From Alphaproteobacteria bacterium (lineage in GTDB: Bacteria; Pseudomonadota; Alphaproteobacteria; Rhizobiales; Xanthobacteraceae), in NCBI GenBank assembly GCA_005884745.1, contig VAZU01000066.1:1-21518 (forward strand): a DNA stretch of 21,518 nucleotides, written 5' to 3'. This document shows, one piece after another, positions 13,533-21,359 of this stretch. How positions within the stretch are numbered: the first letter of the stretch is position 1; the number at the start of each line of letters is the position of its first letter. The notes under the pieces were generated by a model. That model worked only from the letters and a program-made list of their open reading frames with translations, ran no database searches and was not told the origin of the DNA. The position numbers and the translations under genes are program-made.

Positions 13533-14288
13533 TTATTTACGGTGAGCGATGAACAATCCCTCGCTCAAATGGAACGTGAGGTTGCCCTCGTTTTCCTCCG
13601 GCCGAAGGAACGCCTTCACCGCGGGCGTGGTCTCGACCAGCATGGCTTTGAGCAGGGCCTGCATGTTGGCGTCGTGGCGGCTCGCCCAGCTGGAAAACTC
13701 GATCGATTTCGCCGCGGATTCCTCGTGCCGGACGGCAAAGCCGTGGCCGGCGAGTGCCGCGCGCCATTCCTCCATGGTCCAGGCGCGCAGATGGCTGGGG
13801 TCGCGCAAGCGCTCGAAGGCGTTGACGTAATCGCCGACCGAGCCGGGCGGCACGATATTGTCGGCGATCGCCAGCGTCGCGCCGGATTTGAGCACGCGCC
13901 GCGCCTCGTCGAGGAACCCCGCGATGCTGTCGAAATGATGCGGCGCGATCCGGCAGGTCACGAGGTCGAAGCTTTGATCCTCGAACGGCAGCGCCTCCGC
14001 CTTGGCGTAGGCGACGCGCACATTGGCGAGCTTGCGCTTGGCGATTTCGTCGCGAACCAGCGCGAGCATCTCCTCGGTAATGTCGGTCGCCCAGACCCGC
14101 GCGACATGCGGCGCAAACGCATAAGCCGTGTGCCCCGCGCCGGTAGCGACGTCGAGCGCGCGCCACGCCGGCTGCGGCTGCACCAATTCGACCAGCCGCT
14201 CCAGACTCTTGCCTTTCGCATGCGGCTTGCTGGTCAGATAATGCGCCGCCGTTGCGCCGAATTGCTCCTGCACCAGAGATTTCGTCAT
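13533..14288 (-). CDS. Class I SAM-dependent methyltransferase (UbiE-like)
   Basis: A 251-residue Rossmann-fold methyltransferase. Motif I is ALDVATGAGHTAYAFA (44-59), followed by the acidic ribose-binding residue in VWATDIT (66-71), motif II-like AYAKAEALPFEDQSFDLVTCRIAPHHF and LDEARRVLKSGATLAIADNI. These match the UbiE/COQ5-type subgroup. The substrate is unknown; a menaquinone or ubiquinone role is unlikely without quinone genes nearby. Its ATG directly follows the stop of the upstream small secreted-protein gene (TAG then ATG with no gap), so translation is probably coupled. The 3' end abuts palindrome A' of the broken GIY-YIG unit. Confidence 0.88.
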   Translation of the reverse strand: MTKSLVQEQFGATAAHYLTSKPHAKGKSLERLVELVQPQPAWRALDVATGAGHTAYAFAPHVARVWATDITEEMLALVRDEIAKRKLANVRVAYAKAEALPFEDQSFDLVTCRIAPHHFDSIAGFLDEARRVLKSGATLAIADNIVPPGSVGDYVNAFERLRDPSHLRAWTMEEWRAALAGHGFAVRHEESAAKSIEFSSWASRHDANMQALLKAMLVETTPAVKAFLRPEENEGNLTFHLSEGLFIAHRK

Positions 14289-14807
14289 CTATTTGGTTCC
14301 CCTCGCGTTAGCTTCCCTCTGGCGCTCGACGGCCTGTTCACGCGTGCGCCAACGCAGCAAGCCGCGGCCGCGCTTCGACAAGATCATCGTGCAGCTGCGC
14401 TCGTCCTTGCGCCCATGGATGGTCCAGGCCTGATTGCCGGCAAGCTCGCCGCCCTTGGCAGCGAGCGTCCCGGCGTAGCGCGCCTCATAGGCATAGAGGC
14501 CGCCCCGGCCCTTCCACGCACCCACGAGGGTAACTTTGCCGTCCTTGCCGATCGTTCCCTCGCCGGTTTCCATTCCGACGCCCGCCGTGCCGTCCTCGTT
14601 GAGCACGGTGTGGCGGTAGCGGGCAACATTGCCGGCGATCTCGATCGTGACCGGCTCGCGCCGCGCCGGCTTGGCGAACATCGATTTCGCACAGCTGAGC
14701 GTTCCGACAAATCGTTCCTGGGTCTGCGCGCGCCCGGGAGTGGTGGGAGATTCCACAGATAAGCTCTGCGCAACGAAAAACAGCATCGTTTTGACATAAA
14801 AACGCAT
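14289..14807 (-). CDS. Hypothetical protein, probably exported
   Basis: A 172-residue protein that I cannot assign to a named family. The N-terminus has FYVKTMLFFVAQSL, a short hydrophobic segment after a Lys, then a Pro/Gly-rich stretch and GRAQTQE that could be a signal-peptidase site, so export is plausible. The body is a predicted beta-rich domain with RFVGTLSCAKSMF, VARYRHTVLNEDGTAGVGMETGEGTIGKDGKVTLVGAW, ARYAGTL and WTIHGRKDERSCTMILSKRG. Two cysteines (in LSCAK and RSCTM) could form a disulfide. The C-terminus is Arg-rich. Similar small extracytoplasmic domains occur in rhizobial proteomes. It lies 23 bp downstream of the RES toxin stop and abuts the methyltransferase. Confidence 0.65.
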   Translation of the reverse strand: MRFYVKTMLFFVAQSLSVESPTTPGRAQTQERFVGTLSCAKSMFAKPARREPVTIEIAGNVARYRHTVLNEDGTAGVGMETGEGTIGKDGKVTLVGAWKGRGGLYAYEARYAGTLAAKGGELAGNQAWTIHGRKDERSCTMILSKRGRGLLRWRTREQAVERQREANARGTK

Positions 14808-14830
14808 TGCATCCTCAAGAGTAACAGCCC

Positions 14831-15307
14831 TCAGCGACCACGGTGTCTCCTCGGAAACAGCCGTTCGTCGAAGGCAACCTTCGTGTTAGACGAGATCGTA
14901 AGTTGCCGTGCGTCGCTGTGCATCGGATTGAGAAGAAAGTTCGAGGCGCGCGGCACGATCACCGAAGGAATCCTCAATAGTGCGGTCCGGCTCTCCGCGA
15001 ACCAAGAGGTTGTAAGCGAACGGGTGATGTCCGGTACGAGACGCCAGCCGGGATTGCTTGCGTCAAGATCTTCTTCGCTAAGCTCTTCAATGGAGATTCT
15101 ATCCTCCACCTCGATTGCGAGTAGCCGATATTCGGTCGGAATGTCCTCTACGTCGACCTCCAGACGGACCAGAACCTCGAGCAGCGCCAAAGCCGGGTGT
15201 TCCGAAAGATATACGACCGGCTGGCCTCGCTCGTGCCATCGACCTTCTGCCAGCCGTCCACCCTCTCCGGAAAGATCGGAATAATTCGATATTCGCCAAA
15301 GGCGCAT
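14831..15307 (-). CDS. RES-domain toxin (Xre-RES toxin-antitoxin system)
   Basis: A 158-residue RES family protein, full length for the family. RES toxins (for example MbcT) deplete cellular NAD+ by glycohydrolase or phosphorylase action. Visible signatures are LWRISNYSDLSGEGG at the N-terminus, GRWHERGQPVVYLSEHPALALLEVLVRLE (22-50) with R23, Y33 and E44 as the likely active-site set, and IVPRASNFLLNPMH (117-130) with S123. All key residues appear present, so the toxin is probably functional. It lies 9 bp downstream of its antitoxin gene in the usual antitoxin-then-toxin order of RES modules. Confidence 0.9.
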   Translation of the reverse strand: MRLWRISNYSDLSGEGGRLAEGRWHERGQPVVYLSEHPALALLEVLVRLEVDVEDIPTEYRLLAIEVEDRISIEELSEEDLDASNPGWRLVPDITRSLTTSWFAESRTALLRIPSVIVPRASNFLLNPMHSDARQLTISSNTKVAFDERLFPRRHRGR

Positions 15308-15316
15308 CAGATGCTT

Positions 15317-16249
15317 CTAGGCAACCATGCCGCTCTCGATGCGATTGAGCATCTCCTCGACAATACGGGCGCCAGCTTCGCTGGCGAGGTACGCGAGCGG
15401 GGTATCGCCATCGAGTGCCTGCTTGGGCTTTCGCAGCCAGCGGTGCGCCTTCTCTCCGGCTCCGAAAACCTTCTCGGCGAGAGCAGCGACGCGCGCGAGC
15501 CGAAGCGCCTTGTCCGTCTCCTCGACCGTGAGAAGCTCGTTTTGAGCCTGGCGGCGTGCCAAGGTCCGCTTTGGCACTACTAGGCCATAAATTTCTTCCT
15601 CTGAATAACCGTGGCGGGTGAGAGAACCCAACGTCTTCGGCGCCGCGCGAACTGCCGGCGCTTTGGGTAAATGGCGGCCCGAAATCTCATCTGCAGAAAC
15701 CGATGCCGGCTTCGCGCTCGTTAAGGGAACGAGCTCTATCAGCGCCTCTTTGGAGAAGAAAGCTCTTGTCTTACCCGGGTGACGCCTCGAGCTCAAAGCG
15801 CCTGCAGCGCCTTTCATGCTCGCTGCCAGTGCAGGAGCCATGGCGGTTCCGGCGATCTCTTCTGCCGCCTCCACCAGACCCACTAGCGCGCGCCGGAGCT
15901 GCGGATCGCCGATCTGCGAATAAGCGCGGACCAGACGCGTGGCGCCGGCGGTCTCCAGGAAGCTCAAGCCAGTGTTGGCTCTGTCGGACGACTGTGAAGG
16001 GCTAATATCGCCGCTGAAGAAGAATGCGACGGGAACATTGAGGACCTCGGCGATGCGGGCCAGACGCCCCGCGCCGACCCGGTTGACGCCTTTCTCGTAC
16101 TTCTGCACCTGCTGAAAGGTGATCCCGAGGTTGTTCGCGAGCTCGGTCTGCGACATGCGGCGAACCAGCCGCTGCGCGCGAATTCTGCGGCCCACGTCTA
16201 CATCGTGTACATCGGGAGCCTTGACCCGCGACCTGCGTTGCATCTTCAT
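15317..16249 (-). CDS. Fused Xre regulator / Xre-MbcA-ParS toxin-binding antitoxin
   Basis: A 310-residue protein, about twice the size of usual RES antitoxins. Residues 17-79 are a complete HTH_3/Xre domain (DVGRRIRAQRLVRRMSQTEL, then NNLGITFQQVQKYEKGVNRV). Residues 95-134 (LSFLETAGATRLVRAYSQIGDPQLRRALVGLVEAA) continue the C-terminal tail of the stand-alone alphaproteobacterial regulator family. After a linker (135-200), residues 205-255 (TLGSLTRHGYSEEEIYGLVVPKRTL, then ARRQAQNELLTVEETDKALR) and 255-308 (VFGAGEKAHRWLRKPKQALDGDTPLAYLASEAGARIVEEMLNRIE) form the N-terminal HTH and DUF2384 domain of an Xre/MbcA/ParS antitoxin. Internal ATGs at 15841 and 15817 lack clear ribosome binding sites, so a single fused product is favoured, but a separate shorter antitoxin is possible. 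Confidence 0.85.
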   Translation of the reverse strand: MKMQRRSRVKAPDVHDVDVGRRIRAQRLVRRMSQTELANNLGITFQQVQKYEKGVNRVGAGRLARIAEVLNVPVAFFFSGDISPSQSSDRANTGLSFLETAGATRLVRAYSQIGDPQLRRALVGLVEAAEEIAGTAMAPALAASMKGAAGALSSRRHPGKTRAFFSKEALIELVPLTSAKPASVSADEISGRHLPKAPAVRAAPKTLGSLTRHGYSEEEIYGLVVPKRTLARRQAQNELLTVEETDKALRLARVAALAEKVFGAGEKAHRWLRKPKQALDGDTPLAYLASEAGARIVEEMLNRIESGMVA

Positions 16250-16300
16250 GCCGTTAGTTTGTTTGGGTTGCGCCCAGAGTCTTTAGTGCCCATTGGTTCG

Positions 16301-16333
16301 TGCCATTTGCCAGAATTAAGGTACAAAATGGCA
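16301..16333. promoter_or_regulatory. Candidate operator for the RES toxin-antitoxin operon
   Basis: TGCCATTT (16301-16308) and AAATGGCA (16326-16333) are perfect 8-bp inverted half-sites with a 17-bp spacer, 52 bp upstream of the antitoxin start. On the minus strand, a TTGAAC (16350-16355 region) stands about 17 bp before ATATGCC, a weak promoter match that would overlap the right half-site. Autorepression by the two-HTH antitoxin is inference. Confidence 0.4.
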
Positions 16334-16431
16334 TATGGGATCATTCTTGTCGAGTTCAAGTCTCGCGCGTTTGGTTGCAATCTCTCCTGAAACGGCTCTC
16401 CGACCGCGATCATAAAAATCGAAAGCCCAAA

Positions 16432-18495
16432 CTAGCGCAGCGCCGCGGCGATGTTGCCGCCGTCGACCGTGGTCACGTCCGCGGTCGTCTTTAGCGCGGT
16501 CGCATGATAGAGGAACGCCCGGGCCACATCCTCGGCCGTGACTTGCCGTCCGAGCAGATTGCCGGCCATATATTCGCGTTCGCTCAAGCCCCGCGCCGCG
16601 GCACGCGCGGCGATCAGCTCCGGCGTGAGCAGGCCGGAGCGGATGCGGTCGGCGTTCACCGCATTGGCGCGGATCCCATGCTTGCCGTATTCCAGCGCAT
16701 ATTGCCGTGCCAGCAACAGGGTTGCCGCTTTCGGCAATCCGTACGGCCCGAAATCCACCCCCGGATTGACCGCCTGCTTGGAGACGTTGAACAGCAGCGC
16801 GCCGCCCGTACCCTGCGCCAGCATCACCCGCACCGCATTCTGCGCGACGAATTGGTGGGCGAAGAAATTGAGCTCGAAGCTGCGGCGCAGCACGGCTTCC
16901 TCGACCTCGCCGATGCGGCCCTGCCAGGCGGCGCCGGCGTTGGAAACGACGATGTCGACCCCGCCGAACCCCGCCACGGCGGCATCGAACGCCGCGCGCA
17001 CGCGACGGCTGTCCGTCGCGTCGCACGGGAGTGCAAGCGCGGCGCCGCCGATGTCCGCGGCGAGTGCGCACACCCGCTCCTCGTCGAGGTCGAGCAAGGC
17101 AATCTCGGCGCCCGCGCCGGCGAGCGCTCGCGCCGTTGCGTCCCCGATGGCGCCGGCGGCGCCGGTGACGAGCGCGACTTGTCCGGCCAGCGGCTGTTCC
17201 GGTTCCTTGCCGAGCTTGGCCTGTTCGAGCGACCAATATTCGACATCGAACATCTCGGCTTCACCGATCGGCTCGAACCGGCCGATCGCTTCCGCATCCG
17301 TGATGGTCGCAACCGCGCTCTCGGCGAGATCCGCGGCGATGCGCGCGTCCTTCTTGCTGCGCCCGAGGCCGAACAAGCCGAGCCCCGGAACCAGCACGAC
17401 GCGGGGCATCGGGTCCAGCATGCGTTTGTCGTGATTGCAACGGAGGTTATTGCGGGCGAAATAGGCCTGGTAATTCTCGACGAAAGACTTCACCGCAGCC
17501 TCGATCGCCAGCTGGAATTCGCCGGCTTTGCCGGCTTCGGGGGGCGCGACGATCAACGGCCAATTCTTGGTGCGGATGGTGTGATCGGGCGTGACCACGC
17601 CGGCGCGGGCGTAGCGCGCGGCATCGGCACCGTTGACGTAATTGAGAATGCCGGGGCCGGTGCGGAACTCGAGGATCGGCCGCCGGTAGGCGCCTTCGAT
17701 CTTCTCGTCCTTGCGGCTGCACGCGCCGCGCACGATCGGGGCGACCTCGGCGACCGAGGCGGCGCGTTGGGGCAATTGCGCCGTGGCGAACACCGCCTTG
17801 CGGCCGCGGCGAAGCCTGGCTTCGGCGAGCGACACCATTTCGATCATGCGCTCATAAGCTTCCCGGGCGGTGTGTCCGAAGGTGAAGATCCCGTGCTTGA
17901 GCAGGATCAAGCCTTCGACGCTCGGATCGACATCGTGGATCGCCGCGGCTTTCTTGGCGAGCCGGAATCCGGGCATCAGGTAGGGCACGACACCAAGCCG
18001 CCCGTCATAGACTTCGCGGCAAACCGCGGCGCCGTCCGGTTGATCGGTGAGGCTGAGCACCGCTGTCGAATGGGTGTGATCGACGAATTTCTGCGGCAGG
18101 AAGGCATGCAGCAGGGTCTCGACCGACGGATTCGGCGCCATCGGATCGATGAGCAGGGCGCGCTGGATGCGCACCATGTCCTCGTCCGAAAGAGCCTCGC
18201 GTGACCGCAATGTTTTGAGCGGATCGAGGCGCACCGCCGGCAGGCCGGCGGGCTCGATCCGGGCCATGTCCCAGCCGCTGCCTTTGACGCAGAGCACCTC
18301 GACATCCTCGCCGAGGAGATCGCGCACGCGGGTCTTCACCGAGGTATTGCCGCCGCCGTGCAGCACGAGCTTCGGATCGCTGCCGAGCAGGCGCGTCGTG
18401 TAGACGCGCAAGGCAAGCTCGGCCGGAACACCGTCTTTGGCGTAGCGGTCGATCAGCGCCGCGACGTCGCGATCGACCCAGGCGCTTTCCATCAT
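16432..18495 (-). CDS. Bifunctional class II aldolase / short-chain dehydrogenase (RhaD-aldolase-ADH type)
   Basis: A 687-residue two-domain enzyme of the rhamnulose-1-phosphate aldolase/alcohol dehydrogenase type. The N-terminal class II aldolase domain (about 20-400) has LHGGGNTSVKTR (45-56), VKGSGWDM, FVDHTHSTAVLSL (138-149) and LLKHGIFTFGHTAREAYERM (198-217), with His ligands for the divalent metal. The C-terminal SDR domain (about 435-687) has VALVTGAAGAIGDATARAL, SNAG (518-521), and Y585/K589 in GPYGLPKAA. In characterised relatives, rhamnulose-1-phosphate is split to dihydroxyacetone phosphate and L-lactaldehyde, which the SDR part oxidises to lactate. No rhamnose isomerase, kinase or transporter gene is nearby, so the substrate may be another deoxy-ketose phosphate. 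Its ends are 36 bp from rne and 182 bp from the antitoxin. Confidence 0.9.
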   Translation of the reverse strand: MMESAWVDRDVAALIDRYAKDGVPAELALRVYTTRLLGSDPKLVLHGGGNTSVKTRVRDLLGEDVEVLCVKGSGWDMARIEPAGLPAVRLDPLKTLRSREALSDEDMVRIQRALLIDPMAPNPSVETLLHAFLPQKFVDHTHSTAVLSLTDQPDGAAVCREVYDGRLGVVPYLMPGFRLAKKAAAIHDVDPSVEGLILLKHGIFTFGHTAREAYERMIEMVSLAEARLRRGRKAVFATAQLPQRAASVAEVAPIVRGACSRKDEKIEGAYRRPILEFRTGPGILNYVNGADAARYARAGVVTPDHTIRTKNWPLIVAPPEAGKAGEFQLAIEAAVKSFVENYQAYFARNNLRCNHDKRMLDPMPRVVLVPGLGLFGLGRSKKDARIAADLAESAVATITDAEAIGRFEPIGEAEMFDVEYWSLEQAKLGKEPEQPLAGQVALVTGAAGAIGDATARALAGAGAEIALLDLDEERVCALAADIGGAALALPCDATDSRRVRAAFDAAVAGFGGVDIVVSNAGAAWQGRIGEVEEAVLRRSFELNFFAHQFVAQNAVRVMLAQGTGGALLFNVSKQAVNPGVDFGPYGLPKAATLLLARQYALEYGKHGIRANAVNADRIRSGLLTPELIAARAAARGLSEREYMAGNLLGRQVTAEDVARAFLYHATALKTTADVTTVDGGNIAAALR

Positions 18496-18531
18496 CCTCT
18501 CCGCACCGCGCCGAACCTGCGCGCGCGCATG

Positions 18532-21297
18532 TCAACCCTTGCCGGCGACGCGCCGCGCCCACCAGCCGGTGCGGCGGGGCCGGTCGGTGCTTTCGGTTTC
18601 GGCCGGCCGATCCGGGCCTGGCGCTGCGGGTTCCGGCTCGGGAGCTCGCGTTTCGCCGGCCGGTGCGGATGACGGCTGGACCGGCGCTTGGCCGGCGAAG
18701 AACGGCGCCGGTTCGCGCACGGTAGAGCGCCGTTGCGGCTGGTCGGCCTGCGCGGGCGGCTCGTTCGGGGGAGAGGGTTCCGGTGCCGGCTCGTCGGCAC
18801 GCCGCGGCTCGACGCTTGCCGCAGCCCGCTTCGGCTCGGTTCCGGGGGGCCTGTCGAAATCGGCCACCGCGACGTGGAGCTCGGGCTCGATCGTCGGCTG
18901 CGGCTCGAATGTTTCGGGTTCCCGCGCCTCGCCCTCCCGGCCACGCCGCCGGCGGCCGCCGCGTCGACCCCGCCGTCGGCGGCGGCGCTCGCTCTCGGCC
19001 TGGGCTTCGGCCGCCGTCTGCGGCAATCCGGCATCCGGCTGCCTCGCCTCGAGCTCCGGCTCGGCTTCTTCCGGTTCGGCTTCTTCCGGTTCGGCTTGCG
19101 CCGGCGCCACCTGGTGCAGATCCGGTTCCCCGCCGTGTCGCCCCCGCCGGCGTCGCCGCCGCCGCCGGCCGGGCGCTTCGCCGGGTTCGGCAGCTTGCAC
19201 TTCCTCGACGGTGTCCTCGGAAAGCGGCTCGGCTTCGAGCTCCTCCTCCTCTTCCTCCACCGGCACCGCGGTCGGCTGCGCGGCAATGGCTTTTGCCGCT
19301 TCGAGGCTGTGCACCTGCTCGCCGCGCTCGATCACGAACGGCTGCTGCCCGCCGATGCTCGGGTCGGCGTTGACCGTGATGGCGATGTGGAAGCGCTGCT
19401 CGAGCTCGCGCAGGTGCGCGCGCTTGTGATTGAGCACGTAGAGCGCCACGTCCGCGCGGGTGCGCACGATCAGATTGTGGGTGCCGGCCTTGATCAGCAT
19501 CTCGTCGAGCGTGCGCAGCAGCTGCAGCGTCACCGAGGAGACCGAGCGCACATGGCCGGTTCCGCCGCAATGCGGGCATTTCTCGGTCGAGCTTTCGAGC
19601 ACGCTGGTACGGATGCGCTGGCGCGACATCTCCAGCAGTCCGAAATGGGAGACGCGGCCCACCTGAATGCGGGCGCGATCGTATTTCAGGCAATCCTTCA
19701 ATCGGCGCTCGACGGCGCGGTTGTTGCGCTTCTCGTCCATGTCGATGAAGTCGATGACGATCAGGCCCGCCAGATCGCGCAGCCGCAATTGTCGGGCGAT
19801 CTCCTCCGACGCCTCGAGGTTGGTCTTGAGCGCGGTGTCCTCGATGTGGTGCTCGCGCGTGGCGCGCCCGGAGTTGACGTCGATCGAGACCAGCGCCTCG
19901 GTCTGGTTGAGGACGATGTAGCCCCCGGAACGCAGCTGCACGGTGGGCGAGAACATCGCATCGAGCTGGCTCTCCACGCCGTAGCGGGTGAAGACCGGCT
20001 GACCGTCCTTGTACGGCTTTACGTTCTTCGCATGGCTCGGCATGAGCATGCGCATGAAGTCCTTGGCCTCGCGATAGGCCTCCTCGCCGGCGACGAGGAC
20101 TTCGTCGATGTCCTTGTTGTAGAGATCCCGGATCGAGCGCTTGATCAGCGATCCTTCCTCATAGACCAGGGTGGGCGCGGTCGACTTGAGGGTGAGGTCC
20201 CGCACCGTTTCCCACAGCCGCAGCAGATACTCGAAGTCGCGTTTGATCTCCGCCTTGGTGCGGTTGGCGCCGGCGGTGCGCAGGATCACGCCCATTCCTT
20301 CCGGCACTTCGAGATCCTGGGCGAGTTCCTTGAGGCGCTTGCGGTCCTGGGCGTCGGTGATCTTGCGGCTGATGCCGCCGCCGCGGGCGGTGTTCGGCAT
20401 CAGCACGGAATAGCGTCCGGCGAGCGACAGGTAGGTGGTGAGCGCCGCACCCTTGGTGCCGCGCTCTTCCTTGACCACCTGCACCAGCATGACCTGCCGG
20501 CGCTTGATCACCTCCTGGATCTTGTATTGACGCCGCCCGCGCGGCATGCGCTCGGGCACTTCCTCCATCGCGTCGCCCGCGCCCACGGATTCCACCGCCT
20601 CGTCGTCCTCGGTCTCGATCTCGTCGAGCGCCCCGCCGTTGCCGTCGTTGCCGCCGTTGCCGCCTTCGGCACTTTCCGCGGCGGGTTGCGCGGGCGCGGA
20701 TTGCTCGCTTGCGACCGCCCGCTCGATCTCGAGCGCGGGCTCGCTGGCCTCCTCGAGGGCTTCGAGTTCGTCGGCGGGCGCGCGCTCGCCTTCGTCGGCC
20801 TGCGTCGGCTCGGCCGCCGGCTCGGCCTCCGACTCCGAACCGTGCCCGGTCGCGGATTCCTCGGCCGGCCGCGGCTCGCCCGACGCGGTTTCGGTCTCCT
20901 CGGGTGCCGCCGGGGCAGTCCTGACTTCGTCCAACCGAGCCCCGGCCGCCCGCGCGGGCCGACGCGACCGGCCCGCCCGCCGGTCGATCTCGGCGTCCGC
21001 GGCGCGCTGTGCCCGTTCTTCTTCGGCGATGAGCGCCTGCCGGTCGGCGACGGGGATCTGATAATAGTCCGGATGGATTTCGCTGAACGCGAGGAACCCG
21101 TGGCGGTTGCCGCCGTAATCGACGAAAGCCGCCTGGAGCGACGGCTCGACCCGGGTTACTTTGGCAAGATAGATGTTGCCTTTCAGCTGCCGGCGGTTTG
21201 CCGACTCGAAATCGAATTCCTCCACGCGATTGCCGCGTACGACGACCACGCGAGTTTCCTCCGGGTGCGTCGCGTCGATGAGCATCTTGTTGGCCAT
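18532..21297 (-). CDS. rne: Ribonuclease E
   Basis: The endoribonuclease that initiates mRNA decay and processes rRNA, tRNA and sRNA, and scaffolds the degradosome. It has 921 residues from the ATG at 21297 (MANKMLIDATHPEE), the family start; an upstream extension is not conserved. The S1 domain (about 36-290) is split by an acidic Glu/Ala/Pro insertion of about 170 residues (95-255), typical of alphaproteobacteria but long. The DNase I-like domain has the Mg2+-binding D473 in SIDVNSG and D516 in VIDFIDMD, spaced 43 residues apart as in E. coli, and the zinc link CPHCGGTGH (574-582). The C-terminal 250 residues are disordered, with Arg-rich RNA-binding blocks (GRRRRRRRRG, RRRRRRGRRGGRRRRG) and acidic repeats. 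It probably represents the core-genome edge of the accessory region. Confidence 0.96.
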   Translation of the reverse strand: MANKMLIDATHPEETRVVVVRGNRVEEFDFESANRRQLKGNIYLAKVTRVEPSLQAAFVDYGGNRHGFLAFSEIHPDYYQIPVADRQALIAEEERAQRAADAEIDRRAGRSRRPARAAGARLDEVRTAPAAPEETETASGEPRPAEESATGHGSESEAEPAAEPTQADEGERAPADELEALEEASEPALEIERAVASEQSAPAQPAAESAEGGNGGNDGNGGALDEIETEDDEAVESVGAGDAMEEVPERMPRGRRQYKIQEVIKRRQVMLVQVVKEERGTKGAALTTYLSLAGRYSVLMPNTARGGGISRKITDAQDRKRLKELAQDLEVPEGMGVILRTAGANRTKAEIKRDFEYLLRLWETVRDLTLKSTAPTLVYEEGSLIKRSIRDLYNKDIDEVLVAGEEAYREAKDFMRMLMPSHAKNVKPYKDGQPVFTRYGVESQLDAMFSPTVQLRSGGYIVLNQTEALVSIDVNSGRATREHHIEDTALKTNLEASEEIARQLRLRDLAGLIVIDFIDMDEKRNNRAVERRLKDCLKYDRARIQVGRVSHFGLLEMSRQRIRTSVLESSTEKCPHCGGTGHVRSVSSVTLQLLRTLDEMLIKAGTHNLIVRTRADVALYVLNHKRAHLRELEQRFHIAITVNADPSIGGQQPFVIERGEQVHSLEAAKAIAAQPTAVPVEEEEEELEAEPLSEDTVEEVQAAEPGEAPGRRRRRRRRGRHGGEPDLHQVAPAQAEPEEAEPEEAEPELEARQPDAGLPQTAAEAQAESERRRRRRGRRGGRRRRGREGEAREPETFEPQPTIEPELHVAVADFDRPPGTEPKRAAASVEPRRADEPAPEPSPPNEPPAQADQPQRRSTVREPAPFFAGQAPVQPSSAPAGETRAPEPEPAAPGPDRPAETESTDRPRRTGWWARRVAGKG
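19061..19097. repeat. 15-bp tandem repeat in rne
   Basis: TCGGCTTCTTCCGGT occurs twice in tandem (19061-19075 and 19076-19090), followed by half a copy. On the minus strand it encodes EPEEAEPEEAEPE in the acidic C-terminal tail of RNase E. Copy number could vary by slippage without breaking the frame. Confidence 0.8.
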
Positions 21298-21336
21298 TGA
21301 TCGATCTTTCTGGGGCGGGCCGTCTTGACCGGGACC

Positions 21337-21359
21337 GGTGCCGCGATGATCGCGGCACC
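21337..21359 (-). promoter_or_regulatory. Hairpin in the rne 5' leader
   Basis: GGTGCCGCGA, loop TGA, TCGCGGCACC form a perfect 10-bp stem 40 bp upstream of the rne start codon. Position and strength would suit a leader structure or a terminator-like element without a U tract. RNase E autoregulates through leader hairpins in enterobacteria; here the same role is a guess. Nothing else is assigned in 21360-21518. Confidence 0.5.
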
